A stretch of DNA of 64,000 bases from Polynucleobacter sp. MG-Unter2-18 (lineage in GTDB: Bacteria > Pseudomonadota > Gammaproteobacteria > Burkholderiales > Burkholderiaceae), in the NCBI RefSeq assembly GCF_018687675.1, contig NZ_CP061302.1:1-64000 (forward strand), written 5' to 3'. The first letter of the stretch is position 1. Each line of letters starts with the position of its first letter. Under the pieces are notes generated by a model. It was not told the origin of the DNA. It saw only the letters and a list, made by a program, of their open reading frames with translations, and did not search any database. Position numbers and translations under genes: made by a program. This document shows positions 32,057-45,900 of the stretch, in pieces.

Positions 32057-32104
32057 CTCATCTCTCTGCTGCAATGTTTTATGAAATACAAAAACGCGCA
32101 GCCC

Positions 32105-32116
32105 TCTTTAAAAATT
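32105..32116 (+). promoter_or_regulatory. boxA-like antitermination element, 16S leader
   Basis: TCTTTAAAAATT resembles boxA (core CTCTTTAA), the NusB/S10 recognition element for rRNA antitermination. The identical 12-mer recurs before 23S rRNA at 34105-34116. Confidence 0.65.
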
Positions 32117-32270
32117 AGTCAACCGATAATTGTGGGTACTAAGTGAAAGCATCAAGTCCTTCGGGACAGATGTAAATAAATAGTACTCATAGACAGTAAA
32201 AAGATTTGGTTTTATTACCAAGTCAATTTCTTTTGAATGAGTGCGACGATCCGCAAGGATCACAGGAATT

Positions 32271-33806
<1,536 letters not shown>

Positions 33807-33861
33807 GAGAAAGATGCTGGAGCTCTAGTGCCCACACTTATCGGTTGACAATAAAAGCCAC

Positions 33862-33938
33862 GGGTCTGTAGCTCAGCTGGTTAGAGCACTGTGTTGATAA
33901 CGCAGGGGTCGTAGGTTCAAGTCCTACCAGACCCACCA
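33862..33938 (+). tRNA. tRNA-Ile(GAT)
   Basis: A 77-nt tRNA with acceptor GGGTCTG/CAGACCC, discriminator A and encoded CCA. The anticodon loop TTGATAA carries GAT. It is the first tRNA of the 16S-23S spacer, the usual Ile-Ala order. Confidence 0.98.
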
Positions 33939-33968
33939 CCAGCCAGAAACAAGACTTAGTGGGACGTT

Positions 33969-34044
33969 GGGGGATTAGCTCAGCTGGGAGAGCACCTGCT
34001 TTGCAAGCAGGGGGTCGTCGGTTCGATCCCGTCATCCTCCACCA
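33969..34044 (+). tRNA. tRNA-Ala(TGC)
   Basis: A 76-nt tRNA with acceptor GGGGGAT/ATCCTCC (one G-T pair) and encoded CCA. The anticodon stem CCTGC/GCAGG encloses TTTGCAA, giving anticodon TGC. Second tRNA of the rRNA spacer. Confidence 0.98.
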
Positions 34045-34104
34045 TCATCTAAATGTCAAAACTAAGCGAAGACTTAATCGTTTAGTTTTGCCATTTATGG
34101 CTGT

Positions 34105-34116
34105 TCTTTAAAAATT
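34105..34116 (+). promoter_or_regulatory. boxA-like antitermination element, 16S-23S spacer
   Basis: TCTTTAAAAATT, identical to the element in the 16S leader (32105-32116), about 195 nt before 23S rRNA. The rest of the spacer after tRNA-Ala has no other gene and supplies the processing stem for 23S. Confidence 0.65.
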
Positions 34117-34310
34117 TGAGTAAGCAAAGTGTCAAATGTTTCTTTGAGAGGACATTTGACAATGTAATAAGGGTAAAGATTGAATCATCAATCAGTAATA
34201 CAAACGAGTTTTACCAAGTTCTTTAACAAGTACTTACAGTTTGGATTACGGCAAACATGTCAGAAGTAGAAATAAACCTGTAACAGGTACTAGCAATGGT
34301 GCTCGTTATA

Positions 34311-37185
<2,875 letters not shown>

Positions 37186-37290
37186 ATAACCAGCACTATT
37201 GTGTTGGATGTTTGCCAGATTTAATCTGCATCCTTAATTACATGCTTACTCAAATAAGAGTTGTTGATTTATCAACAACTCGACCCTCTA

Positions 37291-37407
37291 CGCCCGGTGA
37301 CCATAGCAAGTTGGAACCACTCCTTCCCATCCCGAACAGGACAGTGAAACGACTTTACGCCGATGATAGTGCGGATTACCCGTGTGAAAGTAGGTAACTG
37401 CCGGGCA
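37291..37407 (+). rRNA. rrf: 5S ribosomal RNA
   Basis: About 117 nt, with the ends GCCCGG and CCGGGC pairing as helix I. CCATCCCGAACAGGACAGTG and CGCCGATGATAGTG match the conserved 5S loops. It follows 23S by about 105 nt and precedes a strong terminator. Confidence 0.96.
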
Positions 37408-37415
37408 CCAATGCG

Positions 37416-37447
37416 ACGCCCAGACCCTCTTAGGTCTGGGCGTTTTT
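37416..37447 (+). terminator. rRNA operon terminator
   Basis: A perfect 11-bp G/C-rich stem ACGCCCAGACC / GGTCTGGGCGT with a 6-nt loop is followed by TTTT, nine nt after 5S rRNA: a classical intrinsic terminator. Confidence 0.93.
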
Positions 37448-37478
37448 ACTTGTGCGAAGCGTATTGAGGTTTAAGAGA

Positions 37479-37507
37479 TTGACAATAACTCCATTAGGAG
37501 TCAGAAT
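37479..37507 (+). promoter_or_regulatory. Likely promoter of the tRNA-Tyr/Gly/Thr-tuf operon
   Basis: A perfect -35 TTGACA (37479-37484), 17-nt spacer and CAGAAT (37502-37507) lie just after the rrn terminator and 12 nt before tRNA-Tyr. Confidence 0.7.
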
Positions 37508-37518
37508 ATTGGGTTCGC

Positions 37519-37603
37519 GGAGGGGTGTCCGAGCGGCTAAAGGAGGCAGACTGTAAATCTGTTGGCTATGCCTACGTAGGTTCGAATCCTACCCCCTCCA
37601 CCA
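37519..37603 (+). tRNA. tRNA-Tyr(GTA)
   Basis: An 85-nt class II tRNA with a long variable arm, acceptor GGAGGGG/CCCCTCC and encoded CCA. The anticodon loop CTGTAAA carries GTA. First of three tRNAs in front of tuf, as in many proteobacteria. Confidence 0.97.
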
Positions 37604-37610
37604 GAGATGT

Positions 37611-37684
37611 GCGGGATTAGTTTAATGGTAAAACAGCAGATTTCCAATCTTCGGTCAAGAGTTCGATTCTCTTATCCCGCTCCA
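37611..37684 (+). tRNA. tRNA-Gly(TCC)
   Basis: A 74-nt tRNA with acceptor GCGGGAT/ATCCCGC, discriminator T and encoded CCA. The anticodon loop TTTCCAA carries TCC. The anticodon stem has one C-T mismatch (GCAGA/TCTTC). Confidence 0.95.
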
Positions 37685-37705
37685 GTTTTAATAGTATTTG
37701 TATTT

Positions 37706-37780
<75 letters not shown>

Positions 37781-37833
37781 TGGCTTATGTAGTAAATAAA
37801 TTTAATTTCGTGTGTTGGTTTAAGAGTTAACTA

Positions 37834-39049
37834 AAGGCAGACAAAAAAATGGCAAAAGAAAAGTTTGAGCGGACAAAACCGCACGTAAACGTTGGCACTA
37901 TTGGTCACGTTGACCACGGTAAAACCACATTGACAGCAGCAATTGCAACCGTGCTTTCAAAAGCATTCGGTGGCGAAGCAAAAGCATACGATCAGATCGA
38001 TGCTGCTCCAGAAGAAAAAGCACGTGGTATTACGATTAATACAGCGCACGTGGAGTACGAGACTGCAAATCGTCACTATGCACACGTCGATTGCCCAGGA
38101 CATGCTGACTACGTTAAGAACATGATTACTGGTGCCGCTCAGATGGACGGCGCTATTTTGGTTTGCTCTGCAGCTGACGGCCCAATGCCACAAACTCGTG
38201 AGCACATCCTCTTGGCACGCCAAGTTGGCGTTCCCTACATCATCGTATTTTTGAATAAGTGCGATATGGTGGATGATGCTGAGTTGTTAGAGTTAGTTGA
38301 GATGGAAGTTCGTGAGCTTTTGTCTAAGTATGACTTCCCAGGCGATGACACACCAATCGTGCAAGGTTCTGCTAAGTTAGCTTTAGAAGGCGACGAAGGC
38401 CCATTAGGTAAAGAAGCCATCATGAAGTTGGCTGATGCATTAGATACTTATATCCCAACTCCAGAGCGCGCTGTTGACGGTGCGTTCTTGATGCCAGTAG
38501 AGGACGTGTTCTCTATCTCCGGTCGCGGTACTGTTGTTACAGGCCGTATCGAGCGCGGTATCGTTAAGGTTGGTGAAGAGATTGAAATCATTGGTATCAA
38601 GCCAACCCTCAAGACAACTTGTACTGGTGTTGAAATGTTCCGCAAATTACTCGACCAAGGTCAAGCAGGCGATAACGTTGGTATCTTGTTACGCGGTACA
38701 AAACGTGAAGAAGTTGAGCGCGGCCAAGTATTGGCTAAGCCAGGTTCAATCACCCCACATACTCACTTTACAGCCGAGGTTTATATCTTGGGTAAAGACG
38801 AAGGTGGCCGTCATACACCATTCTTTAACAACTATCGTCCACAGTTTTACTTCCGTACTACGGACGTAACTGGTTCAATCGAGTTGCCAAAAGACAAAGA
38901 AATGGTCATGCCTGGTGATAACGTCACGATTACCGTCAAGCTCATCGCGCCAATCGCGATGGAAGAAGGTTTACGTTTTGCGATCCGTGAAGGTGGCCGT
39001 ACTGTTGGCGCCGGTGTGGTTGCGAAGATTTTGGCTTAATAGTTTTAAT
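37834..39049 (+). repeat. Long direct repeat, copy 1 (tuf with short flanks)
   Basis: A 1216-nt block that matches 54613-55828 in every stretch compared by eye. It covers nine nt of the leader before the AAAAAA-ATG, the whole tuf gene and ten nt past the stop. Divergence begins abruptly on both sides. Confidence 0.85.
37849..39039 (+). CDS. tuf: Elongation factor Tu, copy 1
   Basis: EF-Tu delivers aminoacyl-tRNA to the ribosomal A site. The 396-aa protein has the GTPase motifs GHVDHGKT (19-26), DCPGHADYV (about 81-89) and NKCD (about 136-139), followed by domains II and III. This copy sits in the tRNA-Tyr-Gly-Thr-tuf-tRNA-Trp-secE-nusG arrangement (tufB position of E. coli). The gene and short flanks (37834-39049) appear identical at nucleotide level to 54613-55828, implying recent or ongoing gene conversion with copy 2. 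Confidence 0.99.
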   Translation: MAKEKFERTKPHVNVGTIGHVDHGKTTLTAAIATVLSKAFGGEAKAYDQIDAAPEEKARGITINTAHVEYETANRHYAHVDCPGHADYVKNMITGAAQMDGAILVCSAADGPMPQTREHILLARQVGVPYIIVFLNKCDMVDDAELLELVEMEVRELLSKYDFPGDDTPIVQGSAKLALEGDEGPLGKEAIMKLADALDTYIPTPERAVDGAFLMPVEDVFSISGRGTVVTGRIERGIVKVGEEIEIIGIKPTLKTTCTGVEMFRKLLDQGQAGDNVGILLRGTKREEVERGQVLAKPGSITPHTHFTAEVYILGKDEGGRHTPFFNNYRPQFYFRTTDVTGSIELPKDKEMVMPGDNVTITVKLIAPIAMEEGLRFAIREGGRTVGAGVVAKILA

Positions 39050-39051
39050 AA

Positions 39052-39127
39052 AGGGGTGTAGCTCAATTGGCAGAGCGTTGGTCTCCAAAACCAAAGGTTG
39101 GGGGTTCGATGCCCTCCGCCCCTGCCA
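39052..39127 (+). tRNA. tRNA-Trp(CCA)
   Basis: A 76-nt tRNA with acceptor AGGGGTG/CGCCCCT (one T-G pair), discriminator G and encoded CCA. The anticodon stem TTGGT/ACCAA encloses CTCCAAA, giving anticodon CCA. It lies between tuf (12-nt gap) and secE (20-nt gap). Confidence 0.97.
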
Positions 39128-39147
39128 CGATTTGAACTGAAAGTAAT

Positions 39148-39525
39148 ATGTCTCAACATACAGCAGGTAATACCGAAGAAAAAAGCAGCTGGGTCTCTGG
39201 ACTCGCTGCTTTAATCGTCGTTGCAGCGTTAGTTCTTTACTACACGTTGGCGGACCAATCCTTATTGATCCGATTGGCTGTTTTGTTTGGCGGCATAGCA
39301 GCTGCAGTTTTAATTGTGGCCATGTCAGCAGATGGGCGTCGTTTTATCGCTTACGCTAAAGATTCTTGGTATGAAGTAAAAAAGGTTGTTTGGCCGACTC
39401 GCAAAGAGACGACCCAAATGACTCTAGTCGTATTTGGCTTTGTCGTGATCATGTCCTTATTTTTGTGGCTTGCAGACAAATTAATTGAATGGCTAGTTTT
39501 TTCAGTCTTTTTGGGCTGGAAGTGA
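39148..39525 (+). CDS. secE: Protein translocase subunit SecE
   Basis: SecE clamps the SecY channel in the inner membrane. The 125-aa protein has three membrane helices (about 19-36, 42-60, 92-118), like E. coli SecE. The conserved amphipathic segment DSWYEVKKVVWPTRKETTQMTLVV (about 72-95) precedes the last helix. It follows tRNA-Trp by 20 nt and is 7 nt before nusG. Confidence 0.97.
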   Translation: MSQHTAGNTEEKSSWVSGLAALIVVAALVLYYTLADQSLLIRLAVLFGGIAAAVLIVAMSADGRRFIAYAKDSWYEVKKVVWPTRKETTQMTLVVFGFVVIMSLFLWLADKLIEWLVFSVFLGWK

Positions 39526-39532
39526 GTAAATA

Positions 39533-40105
39533 ATGATTGATGCTGAATTAGTCTCAAACCCACAAGCTACTGGCAATATGCGCTGGTATGTTATTCATGC
39601 TTATTCTGGCATGGAAAAAAGCGTTAAAAGAGGCCTGGAAGAGCGTATTGCTCGCTCTGGTATGCCAGAAAAATTTGGCCGTATTTTGGTTCCATCCGAA
39701 GAGGTTGTAGAAATCAAGTCGGGAGCAAAATCTGTATCTGAACGTCGTTTCTTCCCAGGATATGTCCTGATTGAGATGGAAATGACCGATGAGAGCTGGC
39801 ATTTGGTGAAAAATACGCCAAAAGTGACTGGTTTCGTAGGTGGGGTACGTAACCGACCAAGTCCTATTTCTACAGCAGAAGTAGCCAAGATCATGGATCA
39901 AATGCAGGCCGGTGTAGATAAGCCGAAGCCTAAAACGCTATTTGAAGTTGGTGAGATTGTGCGCGTTAAAGAAGGCCCATTTGTTGACTTCAACGGAAAT
40001 ATTGAAGAAGTAAACTATGAAAAGTCAAGATTACGCGTTTCTGTTACAATTTTTGGCCGCGGTACCCCAGTTGAGCTGGAGTTCGGCCAGGTAGAAAAGA
40101 TGTAA
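39533..40105 (+). CDS. nusG: Transcription termination/antitermination protein NusG
   Basis: NusG binds RNA polymerase, suppresses pausing, links it to the ribosome and works with Rho. The 190-aa protein has the NGN domain starting [24 protein letters not shown] (from about residue 16) and the C-terminal KOW domain [35 protein letters not shown]. An alternative ATG at 39578 would start directly at MRWYV. It is followed by a hairpin at 40108-40130. Confidence 0.98.
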   Translation: MIDAELVSNPQATGNMRWYVIHAYSGMEKSVKRGLEERIARSGMPEKFGRILVPSEEVVEIKSGAKSVSERRFFPGYVLIEMEMTDESWHLVKNTPKVTGFVGGVRNRPSPISTAEVAKIMDQMQAGVDKPKPKTLFEVGEIVRVKEGPFVDFNGNIEEVNYEKSRLRVSVTIFGRGTPVELEFGQVEKM

Positions 40106-40107
40106 AA

Positions 40108-40130
40108 AAATACCCAATTTAAGGGTATTT
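40108..40130 (+). terminator. Weak hairpin after nusG
   Basis: An 8-bp stem AAATACCC / GGGTATTT with loop AATTTAA starts 3 nt after the nusG stop. The U-rich arm may suffice for partial termination or processing. Confidence 0.5.
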
Positions 40131-40261
40131 GTATCAAAAAGTAGTGGTGTTAAGTGGTTAGTAATAACCGAGGAGCGGATCTAGAAAGCCAAAAACTAGT
40201 GAAGCGTTTACTCAACAGCGGTCTTACCTAATGAGGTTAGGCGCGCTTTTAGGAGCAATCA
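40131..40261 (+). promoter_or_regulatory. Leader of the rplK-rplA operon
   Basis: A 131-nt untranslated region with the small stem-loops GGTTA-GTAA-TAACC (40156-40169) and CCTAA-TGAGG-TTAGG, before a GGAG ribosome site. In other proteobacteria L1 represses this operon by binding a leader structure; whether these stems are that site is unproven. Confidence 0.35.
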
Positions 40262-40693
40262 ATGGCAAAGAAGATCATTGGCTTTATCAAGCTGCAGATC
40301 CCTGCAGGTAAAGCAAATCCATCACCTCCCGTAGGTCCAGCATTGGGTCAACGAGGCCTCAATATTATGGAATTCTGTAAGGCGTTTAATGCTCAAACTC
40401 AGAGCATGGAACCTGGCCTTCCAATTCCAGTCGTGATTACAGCATTTGCTGATAAGAGCTTCACTTTCATTATGAAGACTCCGCCAGCAACCATCATGAT
40501 TAAGAAGGCTGCAAAGATCGAAAAAGGATCACCACGTCCGCATACGGATAAGGTAGGAAAAATTACACGTGCTCAAGCAGAAGAAATTGCTAAAGCAAAA
40601 ATGCCAGATTTGACAGCTGCTGATATGGATGCTGCTGTAAGAACAATCGCTGGTAGCGCCCGTTCAATGGGCATCACAGTGGAAGGTCTCTAA
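40262..40693 (+). CDS. rplK: 50S ribosomal protein L11
   Basis: L11 (143 aa) shapes the GTPase-associated centre of 23S rRNA and is needed for RelA activation. The proline-rich N-terminus [34 protein letters not shown] is the thiostrepton-region signature. The C-terminal RNA-binding domain ends [15 protein letters not shown]. It precedes rplA by 2 nt, so they are translationally coupled. Confidence 0.98.
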   Translation: MAKKIIGFIKLQIPAGKANPSPPVGPALGQRGLNIMEFCKAFNAQTQSMEPGLPIPVVITAFADKSFTFIMKTPPATIMIKKAAKIEKGSPRPHTDKVGKITRAQAEEIAKAKMPDLTAADMDAAVRTIAGSARSMGITVEGL

Positions 40694-40695
40694 TC

Positions 40696-41397
40696 ATGAC
40701 TAAGTTATCTAAGCGTTTAAAAGCAATCGAATCTAAAGTTGATCGCAATAAGTTTTATGCATTAGAAGATGCATTGAACCTCGTTAAAGAGTGTGCAACT
40801 GCTAAGTTTGATGAGTCTATCGATGTTGCAGTTCAGTTGGGAATCGATGCTAAGAAATCGGACCAAGTTGTGCGTGGCGCGGTTGTGCTACCAGCCGGTA
40901 CTGGCAAGCATGTTCGTGTAGCGGTGTTTGCACAAGGCGAAAAAGCTGAACAAGCTAAAGCTGCTGGTGCTGAGATCGTTGGCATGGAAGAGCTGGCTGA
41001 TCAAATTAAAGGCGGCAAAATCGATTTCGATATTTTGATCGCATCCCCAGACACAATGAAGATTGTTGGTACTTTAGGTCAAGTATTGGGCCCACGTGGT
41101 TTGATGCCAAATCCAAAAGTAGGAACTGTTACCCCTGACGTTGCTACTGCAGTGAAGAATGCAAAAGCTGGTCAAGTGCAATTCCGTGTAGACAAAGCCG
41201 GTATCGTGCACGCCAGCATTGGACGTCGTTCGTTCGAGCCAGCTGCATTGAAATCCAACTTGCTCGCATTGCTTGAGGCTTTGAACAAAGCTAAGCCACC
41301 TGCATCTAAGGGCATTTATTTAAAGAAGGTTGCCGTAAGCAGCACCATGGGTGCAGGCGTACGTGTAGACCAAGCATCGATACAAGCGGCGCAGTAA
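40696..41397 (+). CDS. rplA: 50S ribosomal protein L1
   Basis: L1 (233 aa) forms the mobile L1 stalk at the E site and is a translational repressor of its own operon in E. coli. Signatures include [17 protein letters not shown] and [25 protein letters not shown]. It starts 2 nt after rplK. The following 234-nt spacer holds the L10 leader. Confidence 0.98.
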   Translation: MTKLSKRLKAIESKVDRNKFYALEDALNLVKECATAKFDESIDVAVQLGIDAKKSDQVVRGAVVLPAGTGKHVRVAVFAQGEKAEQAKAAGAEIVGMEELADQIKGGKIDFDILIASPDTMKIVGTLGQVLGPRGLMPNPKVGTVTPDVATAVKNAKAGQVQFRVDKAGIVHASIGRRSFEPAALKSNLLALLEALNKAKPPASKGIYLKKVAVSSTMGAGVRVDQASIQAAQ

Positions 41398-41519
41398 TCC
41401 GTTTGTAACAAAAGAACTTTGGGTCGACTCCCGCTCTTTGAGTGAGAGTCGAACATCAAAGACCGTTGGTGAATTATTGGCTTGCCTAGAAATAATTCTT
41501 AATCGTTACGAAAGTAATA

Positions 41520-41586
41520 GCCAGCGCAGATGGCGACCCTGAAAAGATTTCACAAGATTTTCTTGTGACAAATGATCAGACGCTGG
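41520..41586 (+). ncRNA. L10 leader-type RNA structure
   Basis: Upstream of rplJ, CCAGCG (41521-41526) pairs with CGCTGG (41581-41586), enclosing asymmetrical purine-rich internal regions and a perfect 8-bp hairpin TCACAAGA-TTTT-TCTTGTGA (about 41550-41569). This fits the L10 leader fold, in which L10(L12)4 binds an internal bulge/kink-turn to repress its own operon. Assignment is by position and shape. Confidence 0.65.
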
Positions 41587-41595
41587 TGTGTAACC

Positions 41596-41619
41596 CCAAC
41601 TGGAAACAGTTGGTTTTTT
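41596..41619 (+). terminator. Attenuator-like hairpin directly before rplJ
   Basis: A 7-bp stem CCAACTG-GAAA-CAGTTGG (GNRA-type tetraloop) is followed by six T (41614-41619). Immediately after comes AGGAG (41620-41624), the rplJ ribosome site. It has all parts of an intrinsic terminator, next to the L10 leader. Confidence 0.7.
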
Positions 41620-41631
41620 AGGAGTTAAACC

Positions 41632-42267
41632 GTGCCTTTGAATGTACAAGACAAAAAAGCGATTGTTGCTGATGTCGGCGCTCAATTGGCTGGAGCTCAA
41701 ACAGTCGTGCTTGCTGAATACCGTGGTATTCCAGTTGAGCAGTTAACAAAGCTGCGTGCTAGCGCACGTGACCAAGGTGTATATCTTCGCGTTTTGAAGA
41801 ACACATTGGCACGCCGTGCTGCACAAGGTACACAGTTTGAGCCTCTTGCTGATTCGATGGTTGGCCCCTTGATCTATGGCATCTCTGCTGATCCGATTGC
41901 TTCGGCAAAAGTATTGCAGAACTTTGCTAAGACTCAAGACAAGCTAGTCATTACTGCTGGCTTATATAACGGCAAGTTGTTGGACGTTGCGGGCGTTAAA
42001 TCCCTTGCGTCTATTCCAAGCCGCGAAGAGTTGTTATCTCAGTTGTTGGGCGTCATGTTGGCCCCAGTTTCTGCAATGGCTCGCGTATTGGGCGCAGTAG
42101 CAGCACAAAAAGCAGAAGGAGCACCTGCTCCAGTTGCAGCACCTGTTATTGAAGCAGAAGCCCCAGCAGTAGTTGCTGAAGCCGCTGCTCCAGAAGCAAG
42201 TGCAGAGCCTGCAGCCGCAGCCCCAGAAGCTGGAACAGAAACAAAAGAAACCCCTGCCGCTGAATAA
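41632..42267 (+). CDS. rplJ: 50S ribosomal protein L10
   Basis: L10 anchors L7/L12 dimers to the ribosomal stalk. The core (about 1-160) has [15 protein letters not shown] and [18 protein letters not shown]. It is followed by a 45-residue Ala/Pro/Glu-rich tail (about 165-211), which makes the protein 211 aa instead of about 165 in E. coli. GTG start at 41632 with AGGAG (41620-41624). It precedes rplL by 36 nt. Confidence 0.97.
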   Translation: MPLNVQDKKAIVADVGAQLAGAQTVVLAEYRGIPVEQLTKLRASARDQGVYLRVLKNTLARRAAQGTQFEPLADSMVGPLIYGISADPIASAKVLQNFAKTQDKLVITAGLYNGKLLDVAGVKSLASIPSREELLSQLLGVMLAPVSAMARVLGAVAAQKAEGAPAPVAAPVIEAEAPAVVAEAAAPEASAEPAAAAPEAGTETKETPAAE

Positions 42268-42303
42268 GCGACAGATTAACTATTTAAGTATTAGGAGCTA
42301 AAA

Positions 42304-42678
42304 ATGGCGATTACTAAAGAAGAAATCATTGATGCAGTAGGTAGCATGTCCGTAATGGATTTGAACGACTTAGTTAAAGCGTTCGAAGAAAAGTTTGGTG
42401 TTTCAGCTGCAGCAATGGCTGTTGCTGGTCCTGCTGGCGCTGCCGGTGGCGCTGCTGCTGAAGAGCAAACAGAATTTACTGTGAACTTGCTCGAAGCTGG
42501 TGCAAATAAAGTTTCAGTAATTAAGGCTGTTCGCGAAATCACTGGTCTTGGCTTGAAAGAAGCTAAAGACTTAGTTGATGGCGCACCAAAGCCAATCAAA
42601 GAAGCTGTTGATAAGAAGACGGCTGAAGAAGCTAAGAAGAAGCTTGAAGAAGCTGGCGCTAAAGCAGAACTCAAGTAA
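42304..42678 (+). CDS. rplL: 50S ribosomal protein L7/L12
   Basis: L7/L12 (124 aa) is the multi-copy acidic stalk protein that recruits translation GTPases. The N-terminal dimerisation part (about 1-35), an Ala/Gly hinge (about 36-52) and the conserved C-terminal domain [44 protein letters not shown] sequence are visible. A hairpin-rich spacer leads to rpoB. Confidence 0.98.
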
Positions 42679-42695
42679 TACAAGCAAAGTTAGTG

Positions 42696-42867
42696 CCCCT
42701 CAAAAAGGGGTGCTAGCCCTGTTGGGTTTGACCATTAGTGGTCAAACCCGATTTCATTTCTGATTGAAATCGGGTTTGCCTTCTGATACGACTGCAGAAT
42801 GCAAGTTTGGTCGGACACTGAATCTTTCGATTTAGTGTTGTCCGCCAGTGATTGGTAGTGGCCAATC
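42696..42867 (+). promoter_or_regulatory. Hairpin chain in the rplL-rpoB spacer (attenuation/processing region)
   Basis: Five hairpins follow one another: CCCCT/AGGGG (42696-42710); an 11-bp perfect stem with TTAG loop (42724-42749); a 10-bp stem (42747-42774), sharing CCC with the previous one and followed by TTT; CGGACA+CTGAATC / GATTTAG+TGTCCG (42812-42844); and GATTGG/CCAATC (42850-42867). The E. coli rplL-rpoB gap holds an attenuator and an RNase III site, so a comparable role in setting the rpoBC level is inferred. Confidence 0.7.
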
Positions 42868-42904
42868 GCCAAATCTTTGTACAGTCGCTGAATTCGGAGA
42901 TGAA

Positions 42905-45900
42905 ATGAACTACAGCTTCACCGAACGCAAGCGAGTCCGTAAAAGCTTTGCTAAGCGAGTAAATAATCACCAGGTTCCATACCTGATCGCAACGCAGCTG
43001 GAATCCTACGCTAAATTTTTACAGGCTGAAAAGCCAGCAATGTCCCGTTTAACAGAGGGACTTCAAGCTGCCTTTACATCAGCATTCCCAATTGTGTCCA
43101 ACAATGGCTACGCACGTATGGAATACGTGTCATACCAGTTGTCACAACCACCGTTTGACGTTAAAGAATGTCAGCAGCGTGGTTACACATATCACTCAGC
43201 CTTACGTGCAAAAGTTCGCTTGATTATTTATGATCGCGAAGCACCTACTAAGGTTAAAGAGGTAAAAGAGAGTGAAGTCTACATGGGTGAAATTCCGCTC
43301 ATGACAGATAATGGCTCTTTCGTGATCAACGGTACTGAGCGCGTGATTGTTTCTCAGTTACACCGTTCCCCAGGCGTGTTCTTCGAACACGATAAGGGCA
43401 AGACACATAGCTCAGGTAAGTTGCTGTTCTCAGCACGCATCATTCCTTACCGTGGTTCATGGCTCGATTTCGAGTTTGATCCAAAAGATATTCTGTACTT
43501 CCGCGTTGACCGTCGTCGTAAGATGCCTGTCACCATTTTGCTAAAAGCAATTGGTTTAAACAACGAGCAGATCCTTGCGAACTTCTTTAACTTTGATCAT
43601 TTTGCATTGAGCGCAAACGGCGCCTCAATGGAATTTGTACCAGAGCGTTTGCGTGGCCAAATGGCTAACTTTGACGTGCTTGATAAGAATGGAGTAATAG
43701 TCATTCAAAAAGACAAGCGCATTAATGCAAAACATATTCGTGAACTCGAAGCTGCTAAGACTAAAAACATCGTTGTTCCAGATGACTACTTAGTTGGTCG
43801 CGTAGTTGCGCGCAATATCATTGACCCAGACTCTGGTGAAATCTTGGCTTACGCTAATGATGAAATCACTGAAGAGTTGTTGGCTACATTGCGCGATGCA
43901 GGCATCAAGCAATTAGAAACCATCTATACCAATGATTTAGATTCTGGTGCGTACATTTCACAGACATTGCGTACTGATGAAACTGCAGATCAAATGGCTG
44001 CTCGTATTGCCATCTATCGCATGATGCGTCCTGGCGAGCCTCCAACAGAAGATGCGGTTGAAGCTTTGTTCCAGCGCTTGTTCTATAACGAAGATAGCTA
44101 CGATTTATCCCGCGTTGGTCGTATGAAAGTTAACAGCCGTCTTGGTCGTTCTGAGATGGAAGGCAAAATGGTTTTGTCGGATGAAGATATCCTCGATACC
44201 ATCAAGTCTTTGGTTGACTTACGAAACGGCAAAGGCGAAGTTGACGATATTGATCACTTAGGTAATCGTCGTGTACGTTGCGTTGGTGAGTTGGCAGAGA
44301 ATCAATTCCGTGCAGGTTTGTCACGTGTTGAGCGTGCGGTTAAAGAACGTCTCGGTCAAGCCGAAACAGAAAACCTCATGCCGCATGATTTGATTAACAG
44401 CAAGCCAATTTCTTCAGCCATTCGTGAGTTCTTCGGTTCTTCACAGTTGTCCCAGTTTATGGACCAAACAAACCCATTGTCAGAGATCACGCATAAGCGC
44501 CGTATTTCTGCATTGGGACCTGGTGGTTTGACACGCGAGCGCGCGGGCTTCGAAGTGCGCGACGTACATCCAACTCACTACGGACGTGTTTGCCCAATTG
44601 AAACTCCAGAAGGACCAAACATTGGTCTGATCAACTCACTCGCGTTGTTTGCGCGTTTGAATGAGCATGGTTTCTTGGAAACGCCATATCGTAAAGTTGC
44701 CAATAGCAAAGTAAGCGATGAAGTTGTTTACCTCTCTGCGATTGAAGAAGCGAAATATGTCATTGCCCAGGCAAATGCAACGATCGACAAGAGTGGCAAG
44801 TTAGCCGATGAATTGGTTTCAGCGCGTCAAGCTGGTGAGACCATGATGGTTAGCCCAGAGCGCATCGATTTCATCGACGTTGCTCCTAGTCAGATCGTTT
44901 CTGCTGCTGCTTCATTGGTTCCATTCTTGGAGCATGATGATGCGAACCGTGCGTTGATGGGTGCGAATATGCAACGTCAAGCAGTTCCTTGCTTGCGTCC
45001 AGATAAGCCATTGGTCGGTACCGGCTTAGAGCGTATTGTTGCGGTTGACTCAGGTACAGTTATTTTGGCTTCACGTGGCGGTATCGTTGACTATGTTGAC
45101 GCAAACCGTGTCGTGATTCGTGTAAACGATGACGAGACAGCGGCTGGTGAAGTTGGTGTGGATATTTATAACCTCATCAAGTACACCCGTTCAAACCAAA
45201 ACACGAACATCAACCAACGTCCAATCGTTCAGGCTGGTGATCGTGTAGCCCGTGGTGACGTAGTTGCTGATGGCGCATCTACTGATTTGGGTGAATTGGC
45301 TTTGGGTCAAAACATGACTGTGGCATTTATGCCATGGAACGGTTACAACTTCGAAGATTCAATCTTGATCTCTGAGAAAGTCGTTGCTGATGACCGTTAC
45401 ACCTCTATTCATATTGAAGAGTTGTCGGTTGTTGCTCGTGATACCAAGTTGGGTTCAGAAGAAATTACACGCGATATCTCCAACTTGGCTGAGTCACAAC
45501 TCTCCCGCTTGGACGAGAGCGGTATTGTTTACATCGGTGCTGAAGTTGAAGCTGGCGACGTATTGGTTGGTAAGGTCACTCCAAAGGGCGAGACTACTCT
45601 CACTCCGGAAGAGAAGTTACTGCGTGCGATCTTCGGTGAAAAAGCATCTGACGTTAAAGATACTTCTTTGCGCGTTCCATCTGGAATGATCGGTACGGTT
45701 ATTGATGTTCAAGTCTTCACCCGTGAAGGTATTGAGCGCGATGCACGTGCACAGGCCATCATTCAAGAAGAATTACAACGCTATCGTTTGGACTTAAATG
45801 ACCAGCTGCGTATTGTTGAAGGCGATGCCTTCATGCGTTTAGAAAAGCTGTTGATTGGCAAAGTTGCTAACGGAGGCCCTAAGAAATTAGCTAAAGGCAC

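Larger units (their letters stand above)
31775..32270 (+). promoter_or_regulatory. rRNA operon promoter and leader region
   Basis: A 496-nt gene-free stretch. It begins with a very A/T-rich segment (about 31840-31990, runs of A and T) that could act as UP element or factor-binding region. The sigma70-type promoter lies at 32028-32056, the boxA-like element at 32105-32116, and the leader runs to the start of 16S rRNA. A minus-strand frame at 31759-32091 has no supported function. Confidence 0.75.

Noticed and set aside
31759..32091. A 110-aa minus-strand frame in the rRNA promoter region
   Set aside because: It overlaps the rrn promoter and A/T-rich upstream region, has low-complexity Phe/Lys-rich sequence, no ribosome site and no recognisable family.
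42848..42904. Longer in-frame start for rpoB
   Set aside because: The additional 19 residues do not resemble any RpoB N-terminus and lie in the hairpin-rich spacer. [10 protein letters not shown] at 42905 has a ribosome site.
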